Source: Stutzerimonas stutzeri
GTDB lineage: Bacteria > Pseudomonadota > Gammaproteobacteria > Pseudomonadales > Pseudomonadaceae
Assembly: GCF_000935215.1 (NCBI RefSeq)
Contig: NZ_JXXD01000143.1
Span: forward strand, 36,837-100,836
Direction of reading: 5' to 3'
Length of the DNA: 64,000 nt
Part shown: in pieces, positions 52,940 through 62,557 of the stretch
Position numbering within the stretch: position 1 is the first letter of the stretch
Layout of the letters: every line of letters starts with the position of its first letter
Program-made: the position numbers and the translations under genes
The notes under the pieces: model-generated
Told to the model about the DNA's origin: nothing
The model's input: only the letters and a program-made list of their open reading frames with translations
The model's database searches: none

Positions 52940-53984
52940 AGTTCTCTGCGCCCGCATTGCGGTACTCGCCGACACCTCTCTGCAGCGTCACGTGCTGCAG
53001 CAGGCTTTGACCGGCAGTGGCTATCAGGTGGTATTGAACAATGACCCGGCGCGCCTCGAGCCGGCAGACCTGGATAGCACCGAGGCCGATCTCTGGCTGG
53101 TCGATCTGGCGCAGACCGAAGATTCGCCTCTTGTGGATGCGTTGCTTGAGCGCGACACCACGCGGGTGCTGTTCGGTGAGGGGCATGCGCCGGAGCGGCA
53201 TTCGGAGTTCTACCCACGTTGGGAGCGCAGCCTGTTCAGCAAGCTGAAGCGCCTGATCGGTGACCCGTCACGGGCAGTGGGGCCGCGTCTGGACGTACTG
53301 CAGGGTGAAGGACAACGCCCCGAGCGCCTGACGCTACCGCCGCTGCTGGCTGATAGCGCGCTGCATGCCGGTGAAGCGGCGACCCAGGTATGGCTGCTGG
53401 CGGCTTCGCTCGGTGGGCCGGAAGCCGTGAAGGCCTTCCTGGACGCGCTGCCTGGCGGCCTGCCAGTCGGTTTCATCTATGCCCAGCATATCGAAGCCAG
53501 CTTCGAGTCGGCGTTGTCCCAGGCCGTGGGCCGACATAGTCAGTGGCAGGTTCAACAGGTGCGCCCTGGCCAGCCGGTGCGCTGCGGAGAAGTGATCATC
53601 GCGCCGATCGGAGAGGAACTCGGGTTCGAGTTCGATGGCAGCACCCGCCTGAACGGTCGTTGCTGGCCTGAACCGTATAGCCCGTCGATCGACCAGATGA
53701 TGCTGAATCTGGCCCAGCAGTTCGGCCAGCGTTGCGGTGTCATTGCCTTCAGTGGCATGGGCAGCGACGGCAGTGCGGCAGCCGCGTATGTGCTGCGTCA
53801 GGGTGGCAGGGTCTGGACGCAGCGCGCCGACTCCTGTGCCTGCTCAAGTATGCCGGACAATCTTCGCGAAGGTGGCTACAGCTCCTACAGCGGTGACCCT
53901 CGCGAGCTGGCGCAAGCCTTGGTCAATCATCTGGTCAGCCAGGTCGGTACGCCCGCCACGTCTTTTCAACGGGATAACTCATGA
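52932..53984 (+). CDS. chpB: CheB-like methylesterase ChpB
   Basis: The 350-residue protein has an N-terminal receiver-like region (about residues 1-110, WLVDLAQ in place of the usual D-x-x-M-P, so receiver function is doubtful). The C-terminal CheB esterase domain has the Ser-His-Asp triad Ser159 (AASLGGPEAV), His186 (YAQHIEASF) and Asp279 (FSGMGSDGSA). It would remove methyl groups that PilK adds to PilJ. Starts 8 bp inside chpA and overlaps chpC by 4 bases. Confidence 0.93.
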   Translation: MSEVLCARIAVLADTSLQRHVLQQALTGSGYQVVLNNDPARLEPADLDSTEADLWLVDLAQTEDSPLVDALLERDTTRVLFGEGHAPERHSEFYPRWERSLFSKLKRLIGDPSRAVGPRLDVLQGEGQRPERLTLPPLLADSALHAGEAATQVWLLAASLGGPEAVKAFLDALPGGLPVGFIYAQHIEASFESALSQAVGRHSQWQVQQVRPGQPVRCGEVIIAPIGEELGFEFDGSTRLNGRCWPEPYSPSIDQMMLNLAQQFGQRCGVIAFSGMGSDGSAAAAYVLRQGGRVWTQRADSCACSSMPDNLREGGYSSYSGDPRELAQALVNHLVSQVGTPATSFQRDNS

Positions 53985-54451
53985 GTCAAATGGTCGTTTC
54001 TCCAGAGGCGGAAAGCCTCACCGGGCTGCTGATGCCGCTCGCCGATCGCGTATTGCTGGTGCCCAACGTGGCCGTCGCCGAGCTGATTCCCTATCGCGCT
54101 CCGCAAGCGGTGCAGGGCATGCCCGCATGGTTTCTCGGGCAGGTGCAGTGGCGTGACCTGAGCCTACCACTGCTGTCGTTCGAGGCCGCGTCCAGCGGCC
54201 AGGCACAACCGGTTGGCAGTTCGGCACGGGTTGCCGTGCTCAACGCGGTTGGTGGGCGCGACCACGTCAAGTTCATCGCGCTGCTGGTGCAAGGCATCCC
54301 GCACTCGATCAAGGTCGACGCCAGCCTCGCGCGCGCGGATGTCACGCTTGCCCCGCTCGAACTGGATGCGGTCAACCTTGGCGACGTGCAGCCGCGAATC
54401 CCCGATCTGATCGGTCTGGAGCAGAAGCTCGCCGATGCTGGCCTGATCTGA
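53981..54451 (+). CDS. chpC: CheW-like adaptor ChpC
   Basis: A 156-residue CheW-fold protein (LLMPLADRVLLVPNVAVAELIPY near residues 16-38; FLGQVQWRDLSLPLLSFE; C-terminal IPDLIGLEQKL). In P. aeruginosa ChpC is a second adaptor that probably links other receptors to ChpA. ATGA overlap with chpB. It is the last gene of the operon here; chpD (AraC-type) and chpE (LysE-type) that follow in P. aeruginosa are absent and rsmE converges 24 bp downstream. Confidence 0.92.
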   Translation: MSQMVVSPEAESLTGLLMPLADRVLLVPNVAVAELIPYRAPQAVQGMPAWFLGQVQWRDLSLPLLSFEAASSGQAQPVGSSARVAVLNAVGGRDHVKFIALLVQGIPHSIKVDASLARADVTLAPLELDAVNLGDVQPRIPDLIGLEQKLADAGLI

Positions 54452-54475
54452 TCGAGGCCGCCACCCGGTACGTCG

Positions 54476-55192
54476 TCAGAAATCGCCCCAGAGCTGCTGT
54501 GCCACGCTCAGCGCCACCACCGGAGCGGTCTCGGTGCGCAGCACTCGCGGGCCGAGTCGAGCAGGCTGAAACCCTTGATTGGCTGCTTGTTCGACTTCGC
54601 TCTCGCTCAAGCCTCCTTCCGGACCGATCAGGAAAGCCAGTGTCTGCGGTCTGGCATGGCTCGTCAGCGGCGCGGCCACTGGATGCAGCACGAGCTTCAG
54701 GTCTGCCTCGACAGGCAACCAGTCACGCAGGCTCATTGGCGGGTGGATGACCGGCAGCACCGACCGGCCGCATTGCTCGCAGGCGCTGATCGCGATCTGC
54801 CGCCAATGGGCCAGACGTTTGTCGGCACGCTCATCGTTGAGGCGCACTTCGCAACGCTCGCTGACGATGGGCGTGATCTGCGTTACGCCTAGCTCGGTGG
54901 CCTTCTGAATGGCCCAATCCATCCGTTCACCGCGGGAAAGACCCTGCCCGAGGTGGATCTGTAGAGGTGACTCTGGCATCCCCGTCAGGCGTTCGTGCAG
55001 TTCGACGGCGACGGACTTCTTGCCGACTTCCAGCAGTTCGCCGCGAAATTCACTGCCGCTGCCATCGAACAGCTGAACCGCGCTGCCGGCCGAAAGCCGC
55101 AGCACCCGGCTTATGTAGTGGGCCGATGCGTCAGGCAGTGAGTGCTGGCCAAGGGAAAGGGGGGCGTCGATGAAAAAACGGGATAGGCGCAT
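54476..55192 (-). CDS. rsmE: 16S rRNA (uracil(1498)-N3)-methyltransferase RsmE
   Basis: The 238-residue SPOUT methyltransferase opens MRLSRFFIDAPL. It has the PUA-like N-terminal domain with the HYISRVLRLSAGS motif and a C-terminal trefoil knot with FLIGPEGGLSESEVEQA near residue 188 and LGPRVLRTETAPVVALS near residue 212. It methylates U1498 of 16S rRNA. It lies downstream of bioA on the same strand, but a terminator hairpin separates them. Confidence 0.95.
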   Translation of the reverse strand: MRLSRFFIDAPLSLGQHSLPDASAHYISRVLRLSAGSAVQLFDGSGSEFRGELLEVGKKSVAVELHERLTGMPESPLQIHLGQGLSRGERMDWAIQKATELGVTQITPIVSERCEVRLNDERADKRLAHWRQIAISACEQCGRSVLPVIHPPMSLRDWLPVEADLKLVLHPVAAPLTSHARPQTLAFLIGPEGGLSESEVEQAANQGFQPARLGPRVLRTETAPVVALSVAQQLWGDF

Positions 55193-55234
55193 GGAGGCAG
55201 CTGCAGGCGGCGAGTTGGAAGCGGCAAGTCTAAA

Positions 55235-55267
55235 GCATCGGCAGCCTGGCTCGCAGGCTGCCGATGC
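55235..55267 (-). terminator. Intrinsic terminator after bioA
   Basis: GCATCGGCAGCCTG and CAGGCTGCCGATGC form a perfect 14-bp stem with a 5-nt loop, 6 bp after the bioA stop; on the minus strand it is followed by TTTAGACTT. This should end the bioA transcript before rsmE. Confidence 0.75.
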
Positions 55268-55273
55268 TCCACA

Positions 55274-56680
55274 TCAACCCGGGTCTCTGAAGCCTGGGTA
55301 TGGACCGACCGGGACCGATACCCCGGAGGCATCTCGGGTGGCGATGTCGATTCCCTCGGTGGCGACTGCCGCGAGAAAGTCGATCTGTTCCTCGGTGATG
55401 CAATAGGGCGGCAGGAAATACACCACACTGCCGAGCGGGCGCAACAGCGCTCCGCGCTCCATCGCGTGCTGATAGACCTTCAGGCCGCGACGCTCCTGCC
55501 AGGGATAGGCCGTGCGGCTGGCCTTGTCCTGAACCATCTCGATAGCCAGTGCCATGCCGGTCTGGCGGACTTCGGCCACGTGCGGATGCTCGACCAGGTG
55601 CGCGGTGGCGCTGGCCATGCGCGCGGCCAGCGCCTTGTTCGCTTCGATCACGTTGTCTTCGGCGAAGATATCTAGGGTCGCCAGTGCCGCGGCGCAGGCC
55701 AGCGGGTTGCCGGTGTAGGTGTGCGAATGGAGGAAGGCGCGCAGCGTCGAATAGTCGTCGTAGAACGCCCGGTACATCCGGTCGGTGGTGAGCACTGCGG
55801 CCATCGGCAGATAGCCGCCGGTCAAGGCTTTGGACAGGCAGAGGAAGTCTGGCGTGATGCCAGCCTGCTCGCAGGCGAACATGCTGCCGGTGCGGCCGAA
55901 GCCGACCGCGATCTCGTCGTGGATGAGGTGCACTTCGTAGCGGTCGCAGGCCTCGCGCAGCAGCTTCAGATATATCGGGTGGTACATGCGCATACCGCCG
56001 GCGCCCTGAATCAGCGGTTCGACGATGACCGCGGCGATGTCCTGGTGGTGCTCGGCAAGGGTCTGTTCCATGTGCGCGAACATCTGCCGCGAATGCTCTT
56101 CCCAGCTCACACCCTCGGGTCGCAGGTAGCAGTCCGGGCTCGGCACCTTGAAGGTGTCCAGCAGCAGCGGCTTGTAGGTGTCGGTGAAGAGGGCGACATC
56201 ACCCACCGACATCGCGGCGACGGTTTCCCCGTGATAGCTGTTGGTCAGGGTGACGAAGCGCTGCTTCTGGCCACGTCCGCTGTTGCGCCAGTAGTGAAAG
56301 CTCATCTTCAGCGCCACTTCGATACCGGTCGAACCGTTGTCGGTATAGAAGACGCGGTCCAGTCCGGCCGGTGTCAGGGCGACCAGGCGCTCCGACAGCT
56401 CCACCACCGGCTGATGACTGAAGCCGGCCAGCATCACGTGCTCGAGCTGGTCGACCTGATCCTTGATGCGCTGATTGATGCGCGGATTGGCATGGCCGAA
56501 GACGTTGACCCACCAGGAACTGACCGCATCCAGGTATCGCTTGCCGTCGAAATCCTCCAGCCAGACGCCTTCGCCGCGGCGGATCGGAATCAGCGGCAGC
56601 TGCTCGTGATCTTTCATCTGGGTGCAGGGATGCCAGAGTACGGCAAGGTCGCGTTGCATCCAGCTGTCGTTCAGGCTCAT
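55274..56680 (-). CDS. bioA: Adenosylmethionine-8-amino-7-oxononanoate aminotransferase BioA
   Basis: The 468-residue class III PLP aminotransferase makes 7,8-diaminopelargonate in biotin synthesis, using SAM as amino donor. It shows LWHPCTQMKDHEQLP near residue 15, the active-site DGKRYLDAVSSWWVNVFGHANP, VIVEPLIQGAGGMRMYHP near residue 217 and the PLP lysine in CLSKALTGGYLPMAAVLTT near residue 283. No other bio gene adjoins it, as usual in pseudomonads. Divergent from cytochrome b561 across 162 bp. Confidence 0.95.
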   Translation of the reverse strand: MSLNDSWMQRDLAVLWHPCTQMKDHEQLPLIPIRRGEGVWLEDFDGKRYLDAVSSWWVNVFGHANPRINQRIKDQVDQLEHVMLAGFSHQPVVELSERLVALTPAGLDRVFYTDNGSTGIEVALKMSFHYWRNSGRGQKQRFVTLTNSYHGETVAAMSVGDVALFTDTYKPLLLDTFKVPSPDCYLRPEGVSWEEHSRQMFAHMEQTLAEHHQDIAAVIVEPLIQGAGGMRMYHPIYLKLLREACDRYEVHLIHDEIAVGFGRTGSMFACEQAGITPDFLCLSKALTGGYLPMAAVLTTDRMYRAFYDDYSTLRAFLHSHTYTGNPLACAAALATLDIFAEDNVIEANKALAARMASATAHLVEHPHVAEVRQTGMALAIEMVQDKASRTAYPWQERRGLKVYQHAMERGALLRPLGSVVYFLPPYCITEEQIDFLAAVATEGIDIATRDASGVSVPVGPYPGFRDPG

Positions 56681-56842
56681 CGTTACTCCTCCGCAATGAG
56701 TCGCGAAGCCTAGCAGAAGCGCTGGGGCATGACTTGATGCGATCAGTCATCGATTTACTCGATGTTTCAAAGCGAAAAAAATGCGCTCTATTCCGATAGG
56801 TAACCGGCTAGGCTTCTAGGCCTGAATTTGAAGGAAGATTCA

Positions 56843-57397
56843 ATGCACTGGCGTAACTCCTCAACGAACTATGGGCTGACCAGCATTGCCTTGCACTGGT
56901 TGGTGGCCATCGCCGTATTCGGTCTGTTCGGCCTGGGCTTCTGGATGGTTGGGCTGAACTACTACAGCAGCTGGTATCGCACCGCACCGGACCTGCACAA
57001 GAGCATTGGCATCGCGCTGTTTCTGATCATGCTGCTGCGGGTGCTCTGGCGTTTCGTCAGCCCTGCGCCGGCGCCGCTGGCGAGTCAGGGGCGGCTGACC
57101 CGGATCGCGGCCAGGCTTGGTCACAGCCTGCTGTACCTCGGCCTGTTCCTGGTAATGATCTCGGGTTACCTGATCTCCACCGCCGATGGCCGGCCGATCA
57201 GCGTGTTCGGCCTGTTCGAGGTGCCGGCGCTGATCACTTCCATCCCCGATCAGGCCGACAGCGCCGGGATTGTTCACGAATACGCTGCCTGGGCGCTGGT
57301 GATCTTCGCCGTGGTACACGCCCTGGCTGCGCTCAAACACCATTTCATCGACCGCGACGCGACACTCAAGCGCATGCTCGGTCGTAGTGCCGGTTAA
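56843..57397 (+). CDS. Cytochrome b561 family protein
   Basis: A 184-residue four-helix membrane cytochrome. Candidate haem-ligand histidines are in IALHWLVAI near residue 18, DLHKSIGIALF near residue 52, GIVHEYAAWALV near residue 143 and AVVHALAALKHH near residue 158, giving two b haems. It should pass electrons between the quinone pool and a periplasmic acceptor. AAGGAAG precedes the ATG at 56843. The YceI gene follows after 25 bp; b561-YceI pairs are common and probably co-transcribed. Confidence 0.92.
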   Translation: MHWRNSSTNYGLTSIALHWLVAIAVFGLFGLGFWMVGLNYYSSWYRTAPDLHKSIGIALFLIMLLRVLWRFVSPAPAPLASQGRLTRIAARLGHSLLYLGLFLVMISGYLISTADGRPISVFGLFEVPALITSIPDQADSAGIVHEYAAWALVIFAVVHALAALKHHFIDRDATLKRMLGRSAG

Positions 57398-57422
57398 TCA
57401 CCCCCGATAGGAGAATCCATCG

Positions 57423-57998
57423 ATGCTCAAGAAAACCCTCGCCGCATTGGTCCTCGGTTCCGCACTGGTCGGTGGCCAGGCATTCGCTGCCGACTACGCC
57501 ATCGACAAGCAGGGCCAGCACGCCTTCGTCAATTTCAAGATCAGCCACCTCGGCTATAGCTGGCTGTGGGGCACGTTCAGGGATTTCGATGGCAGCTTCA
57601 GCTTCGATGCGGACAGGCCGGAAGCGAGCAAGGTCAAGGTCACGCTGAAGACCGCCAGCGTCGATACCAACCACGCCGAGCGCGACAAGCACCTGCGCAG
57701 CGATGACTTCCTCAACGTCGACAAGCACCCGGCAGCGACCTTCGAGTCGACTTCGGGGAAGTCGACCGGTGACGGCACTGCCGACATCAGCGGCAACCTG
57801 ACCCTCAACGGCGTGACCAAACCGGTGGTGATCGCTGCCAAGTTCATCGCCGAAGGTGATGATCCCTGGGGTGGCTACCGTGCCGGTTTCGAAGGCAGTA
57901 CCACGCTGACGCTCAAGGACTTCGACATCAAGATGGATCTCGGGCCGGCGTCGCAAACGGTCGATCTGATCATCTCGGTCGAAGGTGTGCGCAAGTAA
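57423..57998 (+). CDS. YceI family periplasmic lipid-binding protein
   Basis: The 191-residue protein has a signal peptide [22 protein letters not shown] with cleavage after residue 22. The YceI lipocalin-like barrel follows, with [20 protein letters not shown] near residue 35, [35 protein letters not shown] and a C-terminal [10 protein letters not shown] strand. Such proteins bind polyisoprenoids, possibly quinones, which fits the cytochrome b561 gene before it. By synteny it corresponds to P. aeruginosa PA0423 (PasP). Terminator hairpin follows. Confidence 0.92.
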   Translation: MLKKTLAALVLGSALVGGQAFAADYAIDKQGQHAFVNFKISHLGYSWLWGTFRDFDGSFSFDADRPEASKVKVTLKTASVDTNHAERDKHLRSDDFLNVDKHPAATFESTSGKSTGDGTADISGNLTLNGVTKPVVIAAKFIAEGDDPWGGYRAGFEGSTTLTLKDFDIKMDLGPASQTVDLIISVEGVRK

Positions 57999-58016
57999 AC
58001 GCTCCCCGTGGAACCC

Positions 58017-58041
58017 GAACGCCGGCATCTTGCCGGCGTTC
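58017..58041 (+). terminator. Terminator after the b561-yceI operon
   Basis: GAACGCCGGCA (58017-58027) and TGCCGGCGTTC (58031-58041) form a perfect 11-bp stem with a 3-nt loop, 18 bp after the yceI stop, followed by TGCGTTTG. Confidence 0.65.
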
Positions 58042-58157
58042 TGCGTTTGCCTGGATTATGTATCGGCGCGGATTGCGCAGCGGACAAAGCTGTGGCGAAC
58101 GGGCCTATGAACACACCTTTTGCAATATTTGCAGCAGGTCCGACGAGTCTTTTCAGG

Positions 58158-58187
58158 TTTACAGACAGTCATGGATGTAAGTATATT
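58158..58187 (+). promoter_or_regulatory. Promoter/operator of the RND pump operon (TtgR-operator-like)
   Basis: TTTACA (58158-58163) and TATATT (58182-58187) with an 18-nt spacer form a plausible sigma-70 promoter 77 bp before the adaptor gene. Overlying it, TTACA (58159-58163) and TGTAA (58176-58180) are inverted half-sites. Their sequence and spacing closely resemble the P. putida TtgR operator that overlaps the ttgABC promoter, as I remember it. A TtgR/NalD-type TetR repressor encoded elsewhere is the likely binder. Confidence 0.65.
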
Positions 58188-58263
58188 TCGGCCCTTTCCG
58201 CTCTCCGCGTCTGCGGTGTGCTGTTGCCCACTCCCGCCTGCCAGGTTTTCAAGAGGTCTAACC

Positions 58264-59406
58264 ATGCCAATCAAGTCAGCCAATGCTGCCCTGATGTCCA
58301 TTCTCGCCATGGCTGTTTTCCTGGCCGGCTGTCAGGAAGAAGCAGCACCTCCGGCCCAGCAGAAGCCCCAGGTCGGTATCGTGACCCTGCAGGCGGAGCC
58401 GTTCGCGGTAACCACCGAGCTGCCCGGGCGTACCCGCGCCTACCGCATCGCCGAGGTGCGACCGCAGGTCAACGGCATCATCCAGAAGCGCCTGTTTACC
58501 GAAGGCAGTGACGTAAAGGCCGGGCAGCAGCTGTATCAGATTGATCCATCGGTATACGAAGCCACGTTGAAGAGCGCCCAGGCGAGCGTGGCGTCCAGCA
58601 AGTCGCTGGCCGACCGTTATGCCGAGCTGGTCAAGGACCAGGCCGTCAGCAAGCAGGCCTATGACGAGGCCCGCGCAGCCAGCCTGCAGGCCGAAGCAGA
58701 GCTGGAGCGCGCGCGCATCGACCTGCGCTACACCAAGGTGCTGGCGCCGATTTCCGGCCGGATCGGCCGTTCCGCGGTGACCGAGGGTGCGCTGGTCAGC
58801 AACGGTCAGGCCCAGGAGCTGGCGACCATTCAGCAGCTTGACCCGATCTATGTCGACGTGACCCAGCCGGCTCGAGACCTGCTAGCGCTGCGGCGCGACC
58901 TGGCCGAGGGTCGTCTGCAGAAGTCTGGCGATAACGCGGCCAAGGTCACCCTCAAACTGGAGGATGGCAGCGATTACGGTCACGAAGGCAAACTCGAATT
59001 CAGCGAAGTCACGGTGGATGCCGGTACCGGCTCGGTGACGCTGCGCGCCGTATTCCCGAATCCGGACAAGAATCTGCTGCCGGGCATGTTCGTCCATGCG
59101 CAGCTGGTGGCCGGCATGAAGAGCGAGGCGATCCTGGTTCCGCAGCAGGGCGTCACGCGCAACACCAAGGGTGACCCGACCGCCATGGTGGTCAATGCCG
59201 AGAACAAGGTGGAAGTGCGCCCGATCAAGACCGAGCGTGCCGTGGGCAATCGCTGGCTGGTCGGTGACGGCCTGCAGCCGGGCGACCGCGTGATCACCGA
59301 AGGCCTGCAGTTCATCCGGCCGGGGGCCGAGGTCGAGGTGGCTCCGGCTACCAATGTCGATAATCGCGGTGGGGTGTCTGCACAACCCCAAGGCCAAGAA
59401 GGCTGA
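58264..59406 (+). CDS. mexA: RND efflux periplasmic adaptor (MexA/TtgA/TbtA type)
   Basis: A 380-residue membrane-fusion lipoprotein. The signal ends MAVFLAGC with lipid cysteine at residue 22, then come the barrel-sandwich and alpha-hairpin region (about 60-200: [55 protein letters not shown]) and the beta-barrel and membrane-proximal domains ([21 protein letters not shown]). It bridges the inner-membrane pump to the outer-membrane channel. First gene of a three-gene operon. Synteny (after YceI) indicates the MexAB-OprM orthologue; P. stutzeri TbtABM, reported for tributyltin export, is the same type. Confidence 0.93.
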   Translation: MPIKSANAALMSILAMAVFLAGCQEEAAPPAQQKPQVGIVTLQAEPFAVTTELPGRTRAYRIAEVRPQVNGIIQKRLFTEGSDVKAGQQLYQIDPSVYEATLKSAQASVASSKSLADRYAELVKDQAVSKQAYDEARAASLQAEAELERARIDLRYTKVLAPISGRIGRSAVTEGALVSNGQAQELATIQQLDPIYVDVTQPARDLLALRRDLAEGRLQKSGDNAAKVTLKLEDGSDYGHEGKLEFSEVTVDAGTGSVTLRAVFPNPDKNLLPGMFVHAQLVAGMKSEAILVPQQGVTRNTKGDPTAMVVNAENKVEVRPIKTERAVGNRWLVGDGLQPGDRVITEGLQFIRPGAEVEVAPATNVDNRGGVSAQPQGQEG

Positions 59407-59419
59407 GGGGTTCCTAGTC

Positions 59420-62400
59420 ATGTCCAACTTCTTTATCGACCGGCCGATCTTCGCCTGGGTGATTGCTCTGGTGATCATGCTCGCCGGCGGCCTGTCCATC
59501 CTCAACCTGCCGGTCAACCAGTATCCGAGCATCGCCCCACCCGCGGTCGGTATCTCGGTGACCTACCCGGGCGCCTCTGCACAGACCGTGCAGGACACCG
59601 TGGTGCAGGTCATCGAACAACAGCTCAACGGTATCGACGGGCTGCGCTACATCAGTTCGTCGAGTAACTCCGACGGGAGCATGGAAATCACCGTGACCTT
59701 CGATCAGGGCACCAACCCCGATATCGCTCAGGTCCAGGTGCAGAACAAGCTGCAGCTGGCAACGCCGCTGCTGCCGCAAGAGGTTCAGCAACAGGGCATC
59801 CGCGTCACCAAGGCCGTGCGCAACTTCCTCATCATCATCGGTCTGGTATCGACTGACGGCAGTCTGGATCAACGCGACCTGGCCAACTACATCGTCGCCA
59901 ACATGCAGGACCCGATCTCGCGGACCAAGGGTGTGGGCGACTTCCAGGTGTTCGGTGCCCAGTACGCGATGCGCATCTGGCTCGATCCAGCCAAGCTGAA
60001 CAACTTCAGCCTGACGCCGGAGGATGTCAGCTCGGCGATCCAGGCGCAGAACGTCCAGGTGTCTTCCGGCCAGTTGGGTGGCTTGCCGGCGCTGCCCGGG
60101 CAGCAGCTCAACGCCACGGTGATCGGCAAGACCCGTCTGCAGACTCCGGAGCAGTTCCGCAACATCCTGCTCAAGGTCAACAGCGACGGCTCGCAGGTGC
60201 GTCTGGGTGATGTCGCCAAGGTCGAGCTGGGCGGTGAGAACTACTCGGTCAGCGCGCATTTCAACGGCAAGCCGGCTGCCGGCCTGGCGTTGAAACTGGC
60301 CACTGGCGCCAACGCGCTGGATACTGTCGAAGGCGTGCGCAAGACCATCGACGAGCTCAAGCCGTTCTTCCCGCCGGGCGTCGATGTGGTCTACCCGTAC
60401 GACACTACGCCGGTCATCTCCGCCTCCATCACCGGTGTCATGCAAACGCTGCTCGAAGCGTTCGTGCTGGTGTTTCTGGTGATGTACCTGTTCCTGCAGA
60501 ACTTCCGCGCGACGCTGGTTCCGACGCTCGCGGTACCGGTGGTGCTGCTGGGCACCTTCGGCGTGCTGGCGGTGTTCGGCTTCAGCATCAACACGCTGAC
60601 CATGTTCGCCATGATCCTGGCCATCGGCCTGCTGGTCGACGACGCCATCGTGGTGGTGGAAAACGTCGAGCGGGTGATGCGCGAAGAAGGGCTCTCGCCT
60701 CTGGAGGCGACGCGCAAGTCCATGGGCCAGATCCAGGGCGCGCTGATCGGCATTGGTGTGGTGCTGTCGGCGGTACTGCTGCCGATGGCCTTCTTCGGAG
60801 GCTCGACCGGGGTCATCTACCGGCAGTTCTCGATCACCATCGTATCGGCGATGGTGCTCTCGGTGCTGATGGCGCTGATCTTCACGCCAGCGCTGTGTGC
60901 CACATTGCTGAAGCCGATCGACAAGGGCGACCATCACGAGAAACGCGGTTTCTTCGGCTGGTTCAATCGCTCCTTCGAGCGCAGCGTCAATGGCTATGAG
61001 CGCGGTGTGAAAGCCGTGCTCAAGCGCAAGGCGCCGTTCCTGCTGCTGTATGTGCTGATCGTCGGCGTCATGGTGGTGCTGTTCAACCGCATTCCCAGCG
61101 CCTTCCTGCCGGAAGAGGACCAGGGCGTCCTGTTCGCTCAGGTCATGACCCCGTCGGGCTCGACTGCCGAGCGCACCCAGCAGAGCATCGACGCCATGCG
61201 CAGCTATCTGCTGGAAGAGGAGGGCGACATCGTTCGTTCCGTCTTTACCGTGACCGGCTTCAGCTTCGCCGGCCGCGGTCAGAGCTCGGGTATCGCCTTC
61301 ATCAGCCTGAAGCCTTGGAGCGAGCGGACCAACGAGGAGGACGGCGTATTCGCCCTGGCTCAGCGTGCGCAGCAACATTTCGCCAGTTTCCGTGACGCTC
61401 AGGTATTCGCCTTTGCGCCGCCGGCGGTGATGGAGCTGGGTAACGCCACCGGTTTCAACCTGTTCCTGCAGGACCGCGCCGGCGTTGGCCAGGAAGTGCT
61501 GCAGCAGGCCCGCGACAAGTTCATGCAGCTGGCCAGCCAGAGTCCGGTGCTGACCCGGGTGCGGCCCAATACCCTGCGCGACGAACCGCAGTATCAGGTG
61601 CTTATCGACGATGAAAAGGCGCGGGCACTGGGCGTTTCGCTGGCGGCGATCAACAGCACCCTGTCGATCGCCTGGGGTGGGCGCTACGTCAATGACTTTA
61701 TCGATCGAGGGCGGGTGAAGAAGGTGTATTTGCAGGGCGTTCCGGACGCGCGCATGAGCCCTGAGGATTTGCAGAAGTGGTATGTGCGTAACGATGCCGG
61801 CGAGATGGTGCCGTTCAGCGCCTTTGCCAGCGGCGAATGGACTTACGGTTCGCCGAAGCTGTCCCGCTACAACGGCGTCAGCGCGATCGAGATGCTCGGC
61901 GAGCCGGCGCCCGGCTACAGCTCGGGTGATGCCATGGCCGAGGTGGAGCGCATCGCCGCTCAGCTGCCGCCGGGGGTGGGCTATTCCTGGACCGGGCAAT
62001 CCTACGAGGAGCGGCTGGCCGGCTCGCAGACGCTGGCGCTTTACGCCCTGTCGCTGCTGGTGGTGTTCCTCTGCCTGGCGGCCTTGTACGAGAGCTGGTC
62101 GATTCCGTTCTCGGTCATGCTGGTGGTGCCGCTTGGCATCGTCGGTGCGCTTGCCTTTACGCTGCTGCGCGGCCTTTCCAACGAGGTGTTCTTCCAGGTG
62201 GGCCTGGTCACTACCATTGGTCTGTCGGCGCGTAACGCGATCCTTATCGTGGAGTTCGCCAAGGCGCTGCACGAGCAGGGCATGAGCCATGTCGATGCGG
62301 CATTGCAGGCATGTCGCATGCGTCTGCGGCCGATCATCATGACGTCGCTGGCGTTCATTCTCGGGGTGGTGCCGCTGGCGCTTGCTTCCGGGGCTGGCGC

Positions 62401-62557
62401 GGGCAGTAAGCACGCCATCGGTACTGGCGTGATCGGCGGGATGATCTCCGCTGCGGTGCTGGCGATTTTCTGGATTCCGTTGTTCTACGTGATGATCTGC
62501 ACAATCTTCGACCGCACGAAGCCCGCCAACGAAGGTGTGAAGGAGGACTCGCTGTGA
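59420..62557 (+). CDS. mexB: RND efflux transporter (MexB/TtgB/TbtB type)
   Basis: The 1045-residue HAE1-family pump starts [20 protein letters not shown]. It has 12 predicted membrane segments and two large periplasmic loops. Proton-relay residues are the Asp pair in [18 protein letters not shown] (about 407-408) and the lysine/threonine region in TM10-11 ([15 protein letters not shown]). The length equals MexB/AcrB. It expels drugs, solvents or dyes using proton-motive force. It starts 13 bp after the adaptor gene and its stop overlaps the channel gene start (GTGA). Confidence 0.95.
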   Translation: MSNFFIDRPIFAWVIALVIMLAGGLSILNLPVNQYPSIAPPAVGISVTYPGASAQTVQDTVVQVIEQQLNGIDGLRYISSSSNSDGSMEITVTFDQGTNPDIAQVQVQNKLQLATPLLPQEVQQQGIRVTKAVRNFLIIIGLVSTDGSLDQRDLANYIVANMQDPISRTKGVGDFQVFGAQYAMRIWLDPAKLNNFSLTPEDVSSAIQAQNVQVSSGQLGGLPALPGQQLNATVIGKTRLQTPEQFRNILLKVNSDGSQVRLGDVAKVELGGENYSVSAHFNGKPAAGLALKLATGANALDTVEGVRKTIDELKPFFPPGVDVVYPYDTTPVISASITGVMQTLLEAFVLVFLVMYLFLQNFRATLVPTLAVPVVLLGTFGVLAVFGFSINTLTMFAMILAIGLLVDDAIVVVENVERVMREEGLSPLEATRKSMGQIQGALIGIGVVLSAVLLPMAFFGGSTGVIYRQFSITIVSAMVLSVLMALIFTPALCATLLKPIDKGDHHEKRGFFGWFNRSFERSVNGYERGVKAVLKRKAPFLLLYVLIVGVMVVLFNRIPSAFLPEEDQGVLFAQVMTPSGSTAERTQQSIDAMRSYLLEEEGDIVRSVFTVTGFSFAGRGQSSGIAFISLKPWSERTNEEDGVFALAQRAQQHFASFRDAQVFAFAPPAVMELGNATGFNLFLQDRAGVGQEVLQQARDKFMQLASQSPVLTRVRPNTLRDEPQYQVLIDDEKARALGVSLAAINSTLSIAWGGRYVNDFIDRGRVKKVYLQGVPDARMSPEDLQKWYVRNDAGEMVPFSAFASGEWTYGSPKLSRYNGVSAIEMLGEPAPGYSSGDAMAEVERIAAQLPPGVGYSWTGQSYEERLAGSQTLALYALSLLVVFLCLAALYESWSIPFSVMLVVPLGIVGALAFTLLRGLSNEVFFQVGLVTTIGLSARNAILIVEFAKALHEQGMSHVDAALQACRMRLRPIIMTSLAFILGVVPLALASGAGAGSKHAIGTGVIGGMISAAVLAIFWIPLFYVMICTIFDRTKPANEGVKEDSL

